A stretch of DNA of 64,000 bases from Massilia sp. PDC64 (lineage in GTDB: Bacteria > Pseudomonadota > Gammaproteobacteria > Burkholderiales > Burkholderiaceae_D). Positions 17,849 to 25,840 of the stretch are shown in pieces. The stretch covers positions 248,001-312,000 of the forward strand of contig NZ_FMZS01000012.1 in the NCBI RefSeq assembly GCF_900101265.1. Direction: 5' to 3'. A model generated the notes under the pieces. It made no database searches and had not been told where the DNA came from. It was given only the letters and a program-made list of their open reading frames with translations. Position 1 is the stretch's first letter; each line of letters starts with the position of its first letter. A program made the translations under genes and the position numbers.

Positions 17849-18214
17849 TCACACCGGCAGCTTGAGCAGCTCGTCGACGGCGCCCATCACCTTGTTGCGG
17901 ACCTGCATCAGCATGGAGAAGGACAGGTTCGCCTGCTGCGACGACAACATGGCGCCGACCAGGTCGTCGCTCTTGCCGCTGTCCACGTCCGCCATCTTCT
18001 GGTTGGCCACCTGCTGGTCCTGGTCCACGCTGACCAGGGCATTCTTCATGCTCTGCGCGAAGGAGAAGTCGCCGGTGCCATCGCCCAGCGCTGGATGGCC
18101 GGCATTGGCCGCCGGCGCCACGCTGGCGAGGCGGTTGGCATCGTTGGTGAGGGCTGCCAGGTCGGCCCGGATCAGGCCGGCAAGTTCAGTTCCCATCGTG
18201 TTCATCGCTCCCAT
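17849..18214 (-). CDS. fliE: Flagellar hook-basal body adapter FliE
   Basis: 121 residues from the first ATG (18214); ATGs at 18205 and 18196 are alternatives and the leader context does not settle it. FliE joins the MS ring to the rod. The C-terminal half is diagnostic: DFSFAQSMKNALVSVDQDQ and MLSSQQANLSFSMLMQVRNK. It is the first gene of the long leftward operon that runs to the glucosaminidase gene at 4660. Confidence 0.94.
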   Translation of the reverse strand: MGAMNTMGTELAGLIRADLAALTNDANRLASVAPAANAGHPALGDGTGDFSFAQSMKNALVSVDQDQQVANQKMADVDSGKSDDLVGAMLSSQQANLSFSMLMQVRNKVMGAVDELLKLPV

Positions 18215-18265
18215 GCTTAAGTTTGCGGGTTGTAACTTTTGGTAAATATTGCTTAGAAGACTGGT

Positions 18266-18294
18266 GTTACATTCGTTGCAACTACCGTTGACAA
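18266..18294 (-). promoter_or_regulatory. Candidate sigma-70-type promoter for the fliE operon
   Basis: On the minus strand TTGTCA (18294-18289) and TGTAAC (18271-18266) are separated by exactly 17 bp, five and four matches to the -35 and -10 consensus. Transcription would start near 18259, about 45 nt before the fliE ATG. This is a sequence match only. Confidence 0.35.
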
Positions 18295-18484
18295 TAAGAA
18301 AATTGTTAAATTTTCAGTGTCATACTGTGGCTTGGTTTCTGCCGCCGAACCGAGGAGAATAGCAGCGGTTTCGTCCGCTACCCAGAGTGAATTTTTGATT
18401 TCCCCAGCGCAGTAACGGCATCTTACCGTAGGGCAATGGCGAATTCAAAGGGGAAAATCAAATGGCGTGACACAATTTCCCGGG

Positions 18485-18490
18485 TATAAT
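18485..18490 (+). promoter_or_regulatory. Candidate -10 element for the fliM operon
   Basis: A perfect TATAAT lies 58 bp upstream of the fliM ATG. The -35 position (ATGGCG at 17-bp spacing) does not match consensus, and the nearby GTGACA is too close (12 bp). It may therefore need an activator or be fortuitous. Confidence 0.35.
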
Positions 18491-18547
18491 AGTTGCCCAG
18501 AGGAATGAAAAGAAAGCATCTCTGCTTATCATTTTTTTAATTTGACC

Positions 18548-19402
18548 ATGCCGATCGCAAACCCCGACACCACCCTGCAGCATCAAGTGCTCGACCCCTG
18601 TCTTCTGGGGCGTCCGGTACATCTGCTGCCCCAGTTTGCGGCCCGTCTCCAGGAAGACCTGGACGCTGCCATGCAAGGCAGCGCGCGCCGTTACTGGGCA
18701 GGATGGCGTCTCGAAACCGTTGAATTCGGCCGCGTGCCGCAAGAAAACAGCCTGCGCTGGATGGCCGTATTGGGTGCGCTCGGCACCGTCGCGGTGACGT
18801 TCGAGCGTGGTTTATTACTGACACTGTTGGAGCGACGCTACGGTGGCCGTAGCGCCGGCGCAACTCAGCGGGACCCGCAAACCGAGCGCGTGACGGCCAC
18901 CGAAGAAAGACTGGGCGTCGTACTGACGCAACAAATGGTGGATCTGTTGTATGCACGCGTCGCTGCCAGTGTGGCAATGGACGTGGCACCGCGCCCCATC
19001 CAGGCCAATGCCGTGGTGCCTTCGGCAATGCCCGGCGAAAGCAACTGGGCCGTCTGCGTGCAGGTGCGTGACAACAACGACAACACCGGCCAGTTCTGGA
19101 TCGCGCCCGACCAGCAACTGATGGCCATGATCCTGGGCACGCTGCGCCCGGAGACGGCCCGTCCGACCGCCACGCGCGGCCCGGCCGAGCCGCTTGCGAC
19201 CAAGGTCCAGGTCAAACTGGACGGCCGCCTGGTCAGCAAGGAAATCACCCTGGGCGCACTGTTCGACCTGAAGGTGGGCGACGTGATTCCGGTGAACGTG
19301 GGCCGGGCCGACGTCCTGCTCGACGAGGCGCGGTTGTTCACCGCCGCCGTCGCCGAGCACAAAGGCAAGCTGTGTTTAACCTCTTTTGAAGACGCCGAGT
19401 AA
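18548..19402 (+). CDS. fliM: FliM-type C-ring switch protein, short lateral form
   Basis: 284 residues from the ATG at 18548 (a TTG lies six bases earlier; neither has a clear ribosome site). FliM links FliG to FliN in the C-ring. The C-terminal SpoA domain is clear (KVQVKLDGRLVSKEITLGAL, about residues 220-239, then DLKVGDVIPVNVG). The middle domain carries LGRPVHLLPQFAARL near its start. The N-terminus begins MPIANPDTTLQHQVLDP and lacks the CheY-docking peptide (LSQxEIDALL type) of primary FliM, and the protein is about 45 residues shorter than usual. It is followed six bases later by fliN. Confidence 0.82.
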   Translation: MPIANPDTTLQHQVLDPCLLGRPVHLLPQFAARLQEDLDAAMQGSARRYWAGWRLETVEFGRVPQENSLRWMAVLGALGTVAVTFERGLLLTLLERRYGGRSAGATQRDPQTERVTATEERLGVVLTQQMVDLLYARVAASVAMDVAPRPIQANAVVPSAMPGESNWAVCVQVRDNNDNTGQFWIAPDQQLMAMILGTLRPETARPTATRGPAEPLATKVQVKLDGRLVSKEITLGALFDLKVGDVIPVNVGRADVLLDEARLFTAAVAEHKGKLCLTSFEDAE

Positions 19403-19407
19403 TCAAC

Positions 19408-19773
19408 ATGAACCTCAACGATCAATTCGCCGGTGGCGACATCCTCATCGACGACGAGCTGTCGGAAGAAGCCGCAGAAGGCAAGGCCAATGCAGCGCCG
19501 GCACCGAAAGCCGCGCCGCGCCTGCCGCAGATGATGCGCCGCATCCCGGTGACGCTGACGCTGGAAGTGGGCTCGGCCCGCATCTCGCTGCAGGAACTGA
19601 TGGCGATCGGCCCGGACAGCGTGCTGCCGCTCGACGCCATGGCGGGCGAGCCGCTCGTCATCAAGGTCAACGGCGCCGCCATCGGGCGCGCCGAAGTGGT
19701 CGTCGCGGGCGAGCAGTACGGCCTGAAGGTGATCGATCTGGACGGCCTCAACCTGGACCTGATCGCGTCATGA
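19408..19773 (+). CDS. fliN: Flagellar motor switch protein FliN
   Basis: 121 residues: an acidic, Ala-rich N-terminus, then a SpoA domain from about residue 45 (RIPVTLTLEVGSARISLQEL, then ELMAIGPDSVLPLD and GRAEVVVAGEQYGLKVI). FliN forms the lower C-ring and binds FliH. The stop shares ATGA with fliP. No fliO gene lies between them. Confidence 0.94.
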   Translation: MNLNDQFAGGDILIDDELSEEAAEGKANAAPAPKAAPRLPQMMRRIPVTLTLEVGSARISLQELMAIGPDSVLPLDAMAGEPLVIKVNGAAIGRAEVVVAGEQYGLKVIDLDGLNLDLIAS

Positions 19774-20537
19774 CGTTGCAACGCCGCGGCGCCGGTTTGC
19801 GCCGCTACGCGCCCGCGCTCGCGGGCGCCGTTCTTTTGTTGGCCAGCGCAGGCGCATGGGCCGCACCGGACGTGCTGCCCGGCGTGATCCCCGGCTCGTC
19901 CAGCGGCCTCACGGTGAAGTCGCAGATCCTCGTCCTGATGACCATCCTCGGGCTGCTGCCCGTGATGGTCATGATGATGACCAGCTTCACCCGCTTCGTG
20001 ATCGTGCTGTCGCTGCTGCGCCAGGCCCTGGGCCTGCAGCAGGGCCTGCCCAACCGGATCGTCACCGGCGTCGCCCTGATCCTGACCCTGCTCGTCATGC
20101 GTCCCGTCGGCGAGCAGGTGTGGAACGAGGCGTTCGTCCCTTACGACAAGGACAAGATCTCGCTGGAGCAGGCGCTCAAGATCGCCGAGGTGCCGCTGTC
20201 GCGCTTCATGCTTGCCCAGACGAGCAAGACGGCGCTGGCCCAGATCGCGCACCTGGCGGGCGAGCCGGCCGAGATGAAGCCGATGGACCGCGGCTTCACG
20301 GTGAAGCTGGCCGCCTTCGTGCTGTCCGAGCTCAAGAGCGCGTTCCAGATCGGCTGCATGCTGTTCATTCCGTTCCTGATCATCGACCTGGTGGTGTCGT
20401 CGGTGCTGATGGCGATGGGCATGATGATGCTCTCGCCGCTCGTCATCTCGCTGCCGTTCAAGCTCCTGTTGTTCGTGCTCGTCGATGGCTGGACCCTGAC
20501 CGTGAATACCCTGGTCGGCAGCATCCACGGCCTCTAG
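19770..20537 (+). CDS. fliP: Flagellar export gate protein FliP
   Basis: 255 residues with a signal-peptide-like N-terminus ending near ASAGAWA and four membrane segments. Diagnostic motifs are MMMTSFTRFVIVLSLLRQAL (about residues 68-87) and ELKSAFQIGCMLFIPFLIID (about residues 190-209). With FliQ and FliR it forms the export gate in the inner membrane. FliP normally needs FliO for assembly in many species; no fliO is present here. Confidence 0.96.
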   Translation: MTLQRRGAGLRRYAPALAGAVLLLASAGAWAAPDVLPGVIPGSSSGLTVKSQILVLMTILGLLPVMVMMMTSFTRFVIVLSLLRQALGLQQGLPNRIVTGVALILTLLVMRPVGEQVWNEAFVPYDKDKISLEQALKIAEVPLSRFMLAQTSKTALAQIAHLAGEPAEMKPMDRGFTVKLAAFVLSELKSAFQIGCMLFIPFLIIDLVVSSVLMAMGMMMLSPLVISLPFKLLLFVLVDGWTLTVNTLVGSIHGL

Positions 20538-20548
20538 CATTCATTCAC

Positions 20549-20818
20549 ATGACTCCTGATATCGCCGTCGACTTCGTCGTCGAAGCCCTGCAGCTGGTGA
20601 TGCTGCTCGTGATGGTGCTGGTGGTGCCGGGCCTCGTGGCCGGCATCGTCGTCGCCCTCGTGCAGGCCGCCACCCAGATCAACGAGCAGACGCTGAGCTT
20701 CCTGCCGCGGCTCCTCGTGACCTTGGTGGCCCTGATCCTCGCCGGCCACTGGATGACCGGTAAACTGATGGACTATTGCGTGAGCGTGTTCCAGCGCGCC
20801 GCGACCCTGGTCGGCTGA
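20549..20818 (+). CDS. fliQ: Flagellar export gate protein FliQ
   Basis: 89 residues with two membrane segments (about residues 14-38 and 55-75) around the conserved VQAATQINEQTLSFLPRLL. Standard size and motif for FliQ. It starts 11 bp after fliP, and its stop overlaps the fliR start codon (TGATG). Confidence 0.95.
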   Translation: MTPDIAVDFVVEALQLVMLLVMVLVVPGLVAGIVVALVQAATQINEQTLSFLPRLLVTLVALILAGHWMTGKLMDYCVSVFQRAATLVG

Positions 20819-21597
20819 TGCTGGAAGTAACCCACCTGCTGCTGCCGTTCATCAGCGCGCTGTGGTGGCCGTTCTGCCGCGTCATGGCGCTGCTGTCGAC
20901 GGCCCCGGTCATTGGCGACGCGCTGGTGCCGATCCCGGTGCGCGCGCTGCTGTCCGTGGTGCTCGCGTTCCTGATGCTGCCGCTGACGAAAGGCGCCGTC
21001 ATGCCCGATCCGTTCTCGCTGGCCGGCGTCGTCGTGATGATCGAGCAGGCCGTGATCGGCGGCGTGATCGGCCTCGCCATGCAGCTGACGATGGCCGTCG
21101 TGAACATGCTCGGCTTCCTCGTCTCGAGCCAGGTCGGCTTTTCGATGGCGCAGATGAACGACCCCGTGAACGGCCAGCAGTCGGACGTGATCTCGGGCCT
21201 GCTGGGCCTCGTCGCGATCCTCGTGTTCTTTGCCGTCGACGGCCATCTCGTGCTCGCGGGTGTGCTGGGCCAGAGCTTCAAGGCGTGGCCCGTCGGCGGC
21301 GGCTACCGGAGTCTCCTGCTGGAGACGGTGGCGCTGAACGTGGGCTGGGTGTTCTCGGCCGCGATCCTGCTGGCGCTCCCGATCGTGTTCTCGACGATGG
21401 TCGTGCAGATCGGCTTCGGCTTCCTGAACCGCGTGGCGCCGTCGCTGAACCTGTTCTCGCTGGGCTTTTCGCTGGTGACGCTGTTCGGCCTGATGATGCT
21501 CGTGCAGGTCGTGCGCTTCATCCCCGAGCATTACGTGCAGATGACGAACCAGGTGCTGGAGATGCTGCAGCAGCAGATGGGGGCGGCGCATGGCTGA
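20818..21597 (+). CDS. fliR: Flagellar export gate protein FliR
   Basis: 259 residues with about six hydrophobic segments. Family motifs include ISALWWPFCRVMALLSTAPV near residues 12-31, GEQ-like region FSLAGVVVMIEQAVIGGVIG and GFSMAQMNDPVNGQQSDVI. FliR completes the FliPQR gate. The start overlaps the fliQ stop and its end overlaps flhB by 8 bp. Confidence 0.95.
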   Translation: MLEVTHLLLPFISALWWPFCRVMALLSTAPVIGDALVPIPVRALLSVVLAFLMLPLTKGAVMPDPFSLAGVVVMIEQAVIGGVIGLAMQLTMAVVNMLGFLVSSQVGFSMAQMNDPVNGQQSDVISGLLGLVAILVFFAVDGHLVLAGVLGQSFKAWPVGGGYRSLLLETVALNVGWVFSAAILLALPIVFSTMVVQIGFGFLNRVAPSLNLFSLGFSLVTLFGLMMLVQVVRFIPEHYVQMTNQVLEMLQQQMGAAHG

Positions 21598-22729
21598 GAA
21601 TACCGGCGGCGATAAAACCGAAAAGGCGTCAGCCCAGAAGCTGAAGAAGGCGCGCGAGCAGGGCCACGTCGTCCGCTCGAAGGACCTGGCCACGGCGGTC
21701 GGGATCCTCGTCAGCCTGAAGCTGTTCGTGTTCATGCTGCCCGACTACCTGCAATCGTTCCGGTCGCTGTTCCGGCTCGTGTATGCGCCGCTCGGCGCGG
21801 CGGGCTCGATGGAGAACGCGATGACCGTCGTGTGGAGCGGGGCCGCCGTGCTGCTCGTGAAAATGGTGGTGCCGCTCGCCGGCGTGCCGCTCGCGATCGT
21901 CGCCGCGAGCATGGTGCCGGGCGGCTGGGTCGTCTCGACGAACAACCTGATCCCGAAGTTCGACCGCTTCTCGCCGGTGAAAAACCTGGGCAACCTGGCC
22001 TCGGGCAAGCACTGGACGACGTTCGCGACGTCGGTCGCGAAGGCGGCGCTGCTGGCGGTGGTGCTGGTGCACGTCGTGCGCTCGGCGCTGTCGGCGTGGG
22101 TCAACCTGCAGCGCATGCCGCTGTCGGACGCGCTGCTGCATGGCGGCGGCATGATGTTCGACGGCCTGATGGCGCTGGTCGCCGTGTTCGTGCTGTTCGC
22201 GCTCATCGACGTGCCGCTGCAGGCGTTCCTGTTCGCGCGCAGCCAGCGCATGAGCAAGCAGGAAGTGAAGGAAGAATACAAGAGCACCGAGGGCAAGCCC
22301 GAGATCCGTGCGCGCATCCGCCAGCTGCAGCAGCAGATGGCACGCCGCAACGTGAACAAGACGGTGCCGACCGCCGACGTGGTGATCGTGAATCCCGAGC
22401 ACTACGCGGTCGCGCTGAAGTACGACACCAAGCGTGCGGAAGCGCCATTCGTGGTGGCGAAGGGCATCGACGAGATGGCCCTGTATATCCGCCAGGTCGC
22501 GGCGAAGCACCAGATCGAGACGATCGCGCTGCCGCCGCTGGCACGTGCCATCTACAACACCAGCCAGGTGCAGCAGCAGATTCCCGCCGCGCTGTACCAG
22601 GCGGTGTCGCAGGTGCTGAACTACGTGCTGCAATTGAATGCTTTCCGTGCGGGCCGGCGCCAGGCGCCTCCGCGCTTCCCGAGTGACGTGGCCGTGCCGG
22701 CCGCTTTGAGTGAGGTTACCCCGACATGA
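21590..22729 (+). CDS. flhB: Flagellar export switch protein FlhB with NPEH in place of NPTH
   Basis: 379 residues. The N-terminus (ENTGGDKTEKASAQKLKKAR) and four membrane segments are typical. The cytoplasmic domain should cleave itself at Asn-Pro in the NPTH motif to switch from hook to filament export. Here residues 268-271 read NPEH (VVIVNPEHYAVALKYD), so N-P and His are kept but Thr is Glu. The C-terminal tail after residue 350 is longer than in the minimal forms. It overlaps fliR by 8 bp and flhA by 4 bp. Confidence 0.94.
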   Translation: MAENTGGDKTEKASAQKLKKAREQGHVVRSKDLATAVGILVSLKLFVFMLPDYLQSFRSLFRLVYAPLGAAGSMENAMTVVWSGAAVLLVKMVVPLAGVPLAIVAASMVPGGWVVSTNNLIPKFDRFSPVKNLGNLASGKHWTTFATSVAKAALLAVVLVHVVRSALSAWVNLQRMPLSDALLHGGGMMFDGLMALVAVFVLFALIDVPLQAFLFARSQRMSKQEVKEEYKSTEGKPEIRARIRQLQQQMARRNVNKTVPTADVVIVNPEHYAVALKYDTKRAEAPFVVAKGIDEMALYIRQVAAKHQIETIALPPLARAIYNTSQVQQQIPAALYQAVSQVLNYVLQLNAFRAGRRQAPPRFPSDVAVPAALSEVTPT

Positions 22730-24822
22730 ATTTCCTGAACAGCTTGATGCTCGAGCTGCGCCGCCAGAAGATCGCCACGCCGGCGTTCCTGCTGACGATC
22801 CTGGCGATGATCATGCTGCCGCTGCCGCCGGTGCTGCTGGACGTGCTGTTCACGTTCAACATCGTGATGGCGCTGATCGTGATCCTGACGTCCGTGTCGA
22901 CGAAGCGGCCGCTGGACTTCTCCGTCTTCCCGACCGTCATCCTCGGCACCACGTTGCTGCGCCTCGCACTGAACGTCGCGTCCACGCGCGTCGTGCTGCT
23001 GCACGGCCACGAGGGCACGAACGCCGCCGGCCACGTGATCGAAGCCTTCGGCAACGTCGTCATCGGCGGCAACTTCGTCGTCGGTATCGTCGTCTTCGTG
23101 ATCCTCATGATCATCAACTTCGTCGTCGTGACGAAGGGTTCGGAACGTATCTCCGAAGTGTCCGCGCGCTTCACGCTGGATGCGCTGCCCGGCAAGCAGA
23201 TGGCGATCGACGCCGACCTGAATGCGGGCCTGATCAACCAGGAAAAGGCGCAGGTGCGCCGCAAGGAAGTGGCGGCCGAAGCGGACTTCTACGGCGCGAT
23301 GGACGGCGCCTCCAAGTTCGTGCGCGGCGATGCGATCGCGTCGATCCTCATCCTGCTGATCAACATGATCGGCGGCGTTGCGATCGGCGCGCTGATGCAC
23401 GACCTGTCGTTCGGCGAGGCCTTCCGCCAGTATGCGCTGCTGACCATCGGCGACGGCCTCGTGGCCCAGGTGCCGGCGCTGCTGCTGTCGGCCGCGGCGG
23501 CGATCCTCGTCACCCGCATCAGCGATTCGGGCGACTTCGAACAGCAGGTCGGCGGCCAGCTGCTGGCCAATCCGAGCGTCCTGTACTCGGCCGCCGGCGT
23601 GATGCTGATCCTGGCCATGGTGCCGGGCATGCCGTCGCTGTTCTTCATGGTGTTCGCGGCGGCCATCGGCTACGTCGGCTGGAAGCTGGCGCGCGAACAG
23701 GTGGCCCCGCCGGACGAATCGAACGTGGCCGCCATCGAAGCCGCGCTGCGCGACGACCGCGTGCCGGAACTCGACTGGCAGCAGCTGCCTGTCGTGCAGC
23801 CGATCTCGATCACCGTCGGCTACAAGCTCGTGCACCTGGTCGACAAGGCGCAGGGCGAAGTGCTGACCAAACGGATCAAGGGCGTGCGCCAGAGCCTTTC
23901 CGAGCAGATGGGCCTCCTGCTGCCGCCGATCGGCGTGCGCGACGACCTGACCTTGCGCCCGAACCAGTACGCGATCGCGATCAACGGCACCGTCGTGGCC
24001 GAGGGCGAGGTCGTGGCGGAATGCCTGATGGCGATCCCGTCGCCGAACGTGTACGGCGACATCGACGGCATCCCCGGCATCGAGCCGGCATTCGGCATGG
24101 CCGTCACGTGGATCGATCCGGAGCAGAAGGCGCACGCGCTGGGCCAGGGTTACCAGGTCGTCGAGGTGCCGAGCGCGATCGCCACGCACACGTCCAAGGT
24201 CGCGCGCGACTACATGGCGGAGCTGTTCCGTCACGAGGACGTGCCCGCGCTGATGGAACGCCTGACCGCGCTGTCGCCGAAGCTGGCGGCCGCGCTGGAC
24301 AAGGCCCTCACGCACACGCAACTGCTGCGCGTGTTCCGCGTGCTGCTGGCCGAGAACGTGTCGCTGAAGGATATCGTCGTGATCGCGACGACCTTGCTGG
24401 ACAGCTCGGAAACGACGAAGGATCCGATCCTGCTCGCGGCCGAAGTGCGTTGCGCGCTGCGCCGCCAGATCGTCTCTGGCCTGTACGGCAAGAAGAAGGA
24501 TATGCCCGCGTTTAACCTGTCGGGCGAGCTGGAAAACATGCTGCTCGGTTCCCTGAACCAGGCACGCCAGAACAACGGCGGCAAGGTCGTGCTGGACAAC
24601 TATCCGATCGATCCGCAGCTGCTGCAGCAACTGCAGCTGAACATGCCGGTGGCGCGCGAGCAGATGAAGCAGCAGCATACGCCGCCGCTGCTCCTGGTGC
24701 TGCCGCAGATCCGCCCGCTGCTGGCCCGCTACGCGCGCCTGTTCGCGCCGGGGCTGCACGTGCTGTCGTATAACGAGATTCCGGAAAACCGCGAAGTCTC
24801 GATCATCGGTACGGTCGGCTGA
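22726..24822 (+). CDS. flhA: Flagellar export apparatus protein FlhA
   Basis: 698 residues, the usual length. The N-terminal half has about eight membrane segments, with the FHIPEP signature around RFTLDALPGKQMAIDADLNA. The C-terminal half is the cytoplasmic ring domain that receives chaperone-substrate complexes, ending NEIPENREVSIIGTVG. It is the last gene of the fliM operon, followed by a strong terminator at 24845. Confidence 0.97.
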   Translation: MNFLNSLMLELRRQKIATPAFLLTILAMIMLPLPPVLLDVLFTFNIVMALIVILTSVSTKRPLDFSVFPTVILGTTLLRLALNVASTRVVLLHGHEGTNAAGHVIEAFGNVVIGGNFVVGIVVFVILMIINFVVVTKGSERISEVSARFTLDALPGKQMAIDADLNAGLINQEKAQVRRKEVAAEADFYGAMDGASKFVRGDAIASILILLINMIGGVAIGALMHDLSFGEAFRQYALLTIGDGLVAQVPALLLSAAAAILVTRISDSGDFEQQVGGQLLANPSVLYSAAGVMLILAMVPGMPSLFFMVFAAAIGYVGWKLAREQVAPPDESNVAAIEAALRDDRVPELDWQQLPVVQPISITVGYKLVHLVDKAQGEVLTKRIKGVRQSLSEQMGLLLPPIGVRDDLTLRPNQYAIAINGTVVAEGEVVAECLMAIPSPNVYGDIDGIPGIEPAFGMAVTWIDPEQKAHALGQGYQVVEVPSAIATHTSKVARDYMAELFRHEDVPALMERLTALSPKLAAALDKALTHTQLLRVFRVLLAENVSLKDIVVIATTLLDSSETTKDPILLAAEVRCALRRQIVSGLYGKKKDMPAFNLSGELENMLLGSLNQARQNNGGKVVLDNYPIDPQLLQQLQLNMPVAREQMKQQHTPPLLLVLPQIRPLLARYARLFAPGLHVLSYNEIPENREVSIIGTVG

Positions 24823-24844
24823 TCCGCTTGCGCCGCCATGACGA

Positions 24845-24874
24845 CGCCGCCCGGTACGCCGGGCGGCGTTTTTT
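24845..24874 (+). terminator. Intrinsic terminator after flhA
   Basis: A perfect 10-bp stem (CGCCGCCCGG / CCGGGCGGCG) with a TACG loop is followed by six T residues, 22 bp after the flhA stop. The T-run overlaps the stop codon of the convergent FliK-like gene. Confidence 0.9.
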
Positions 24875-25745
24875 ATTCCTCGCGGCTTTCGGAAGGCAGC
24901 AGCAGCGCCAGTTCGGCCATCGCGCGGAACACGGGCAGGCTGAGGGCGGCCGCCGCCTCGGTCGACGGCAGGCGCGCGTGCACCCGGCCTTCCGGCAAGG
25001 TGTCGCTCCAGGTCCAGCCCAGTACGCGCAGGCCGGAACGGCGCACGGCGGCTTCCAGCTGCGGCTGCAGGGCGCGCAGGTGGAGCAGGGTGCCCGGGTT
25101 GGCTGTGCACAGTTCGAGCATGACACCGTCGGCCAGCGGTTCCGCCTGCACCGTGACGACGGTGCCGTCGGCCAGCACCAGTTCCAGGCGCAGCGCGGCA
25201 CGGCGCCGGCGCCGCTGCGGTTTCTGCGCCTGTTCTTCTTCGCCGATCACACGCAGGTGCTGGGCCTGCGGTCCGCCCGCGTGCACGGTGAAACGCCAGG
25301 CGTCGGGCGGCAGGGTCGCGAGATCGGCCTGGCGCAGCACGCGCGCATCCAGCCCGCTCTGCAGCAGCGCGCCCGGCAGCGACTGGCCCCGTTGTTGCTG
25401 GGACGCCTGCACCGCGCGCGCGACGAGCTGGGTGCCGTAGTTGCGCACCATGCCGCGCCACGACGTGGCGAGCGCACCGCCGTCCGGACGCGGCCAGGTG
25501 AGCTGGCGCGCCATGACGACCTGGTCGGGGCGCATCGCCGCGGCATCGGGCAGGGCGTCGCCGGCGGGCAGCGCCGGCGCGGGCTGGGCGGCCGGCAGCG
25601 GCAGCGGGAGTGCCTCGAGTTCGGCCTGCAGCAACGCGACGGGAACGGCGGCCGCGACCGCGCCGACCGGCGTGGCCGGCAACGTGCCGGGCGCGCTCGC
25701 CGGGATAACGGGTGGCGGAAGGGCGGGAATGGATAGGCTGGCCAT
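24873..25745 (-). CDS. Second FliK-like (Flg_hook domain) protein
   Basis: 290 residues. The first 75 are Pro/Ala/Leu-rich low complexity. The C-terminal part (about residues 185-250) resembles a Flg_hook domain: LRLELVLADGTVVTVQAEPL, then LHLRALQPQLEAAVRRSGLR. It is not the main FliK, which lies at 9276-10433 with a clearer domain. It stands alone on the minus strand between the flhA terminator and the flagellin terminator. Small FliK/FlhB-tail partner proteins exist near flhB in other bacteria, so a role in export switching is possible, but this is inference from fold resemblance and location. Confidence 0.6.
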   Translation of the reverse strand: MASLSIPALPPPVIPASAPGTLPATPVGAVAAAVPVALLQAELEALPLPLPAAQPAPALPAGDALPDAAAMRPDQVVMARQLTWPRPDGGALATSWRGMVRNYGTQLVARAVQASQQQRGQSLPGALLQSGLDARVLRQADLATLPPDAWRFTVHAGGPQAQHLRVIGEEEQAQKPQRRRRRAALRLELVLADGTVVTVQAEPLADGVMLELCTANPGTLLHLRALQPQLEAAVRRSGLRVLGWTWSDTLPEGRVHARLPSTEAAAALSLPVFRAMAELALLLPSESREE

Positions 25746-25765
25746 GATCTCGGCAGTGTAAAGTG

Positions 25766-25792
25766 AAAAGGCCAGCTTGTGGCTGGCCTTTT
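25766..25792 (-). terminator. Intrinsic terminator of the flagellin gene
   Basis: An 11-bp stem (AAAAGGCCAGC / GCTGGCCTTTT) with a 5-nt loop lies 49 bp past the flagellin stop on the minus strand. A-tract and T-tract flank it, so it can work in both directions. Confidence 0.8.
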
Positions 25793-25840
25793 ACGGATTC
25801 CGGCTGGACGAGCCCGGGGTGGCCATCACTGGCCCTGCGA

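Larger units (their letters stand above)
18215..18547. other. Divergent intergenic region between the fliE and fliM operons
   Basis: 333 bp with lower GC than its surroundings and no ORF I would support. It must hold promoters for both large flagellar operons. Two candidate promoters are listed separately. In Flag-2 clusters of gamma-proteobacteria the sigma-54 activator gene lafK lies at this fliE/fliM junction; here there is no gene, and I saw no GG-N10-GC sigma-54 element. Confidence 0.7.

Noticed and set aside
18458..18742. Minus-strand small frame in the fliE-fliM intergenic region
   Set aside because: Mostly antisense to fliM, no ribosome site, no recognisable motif.
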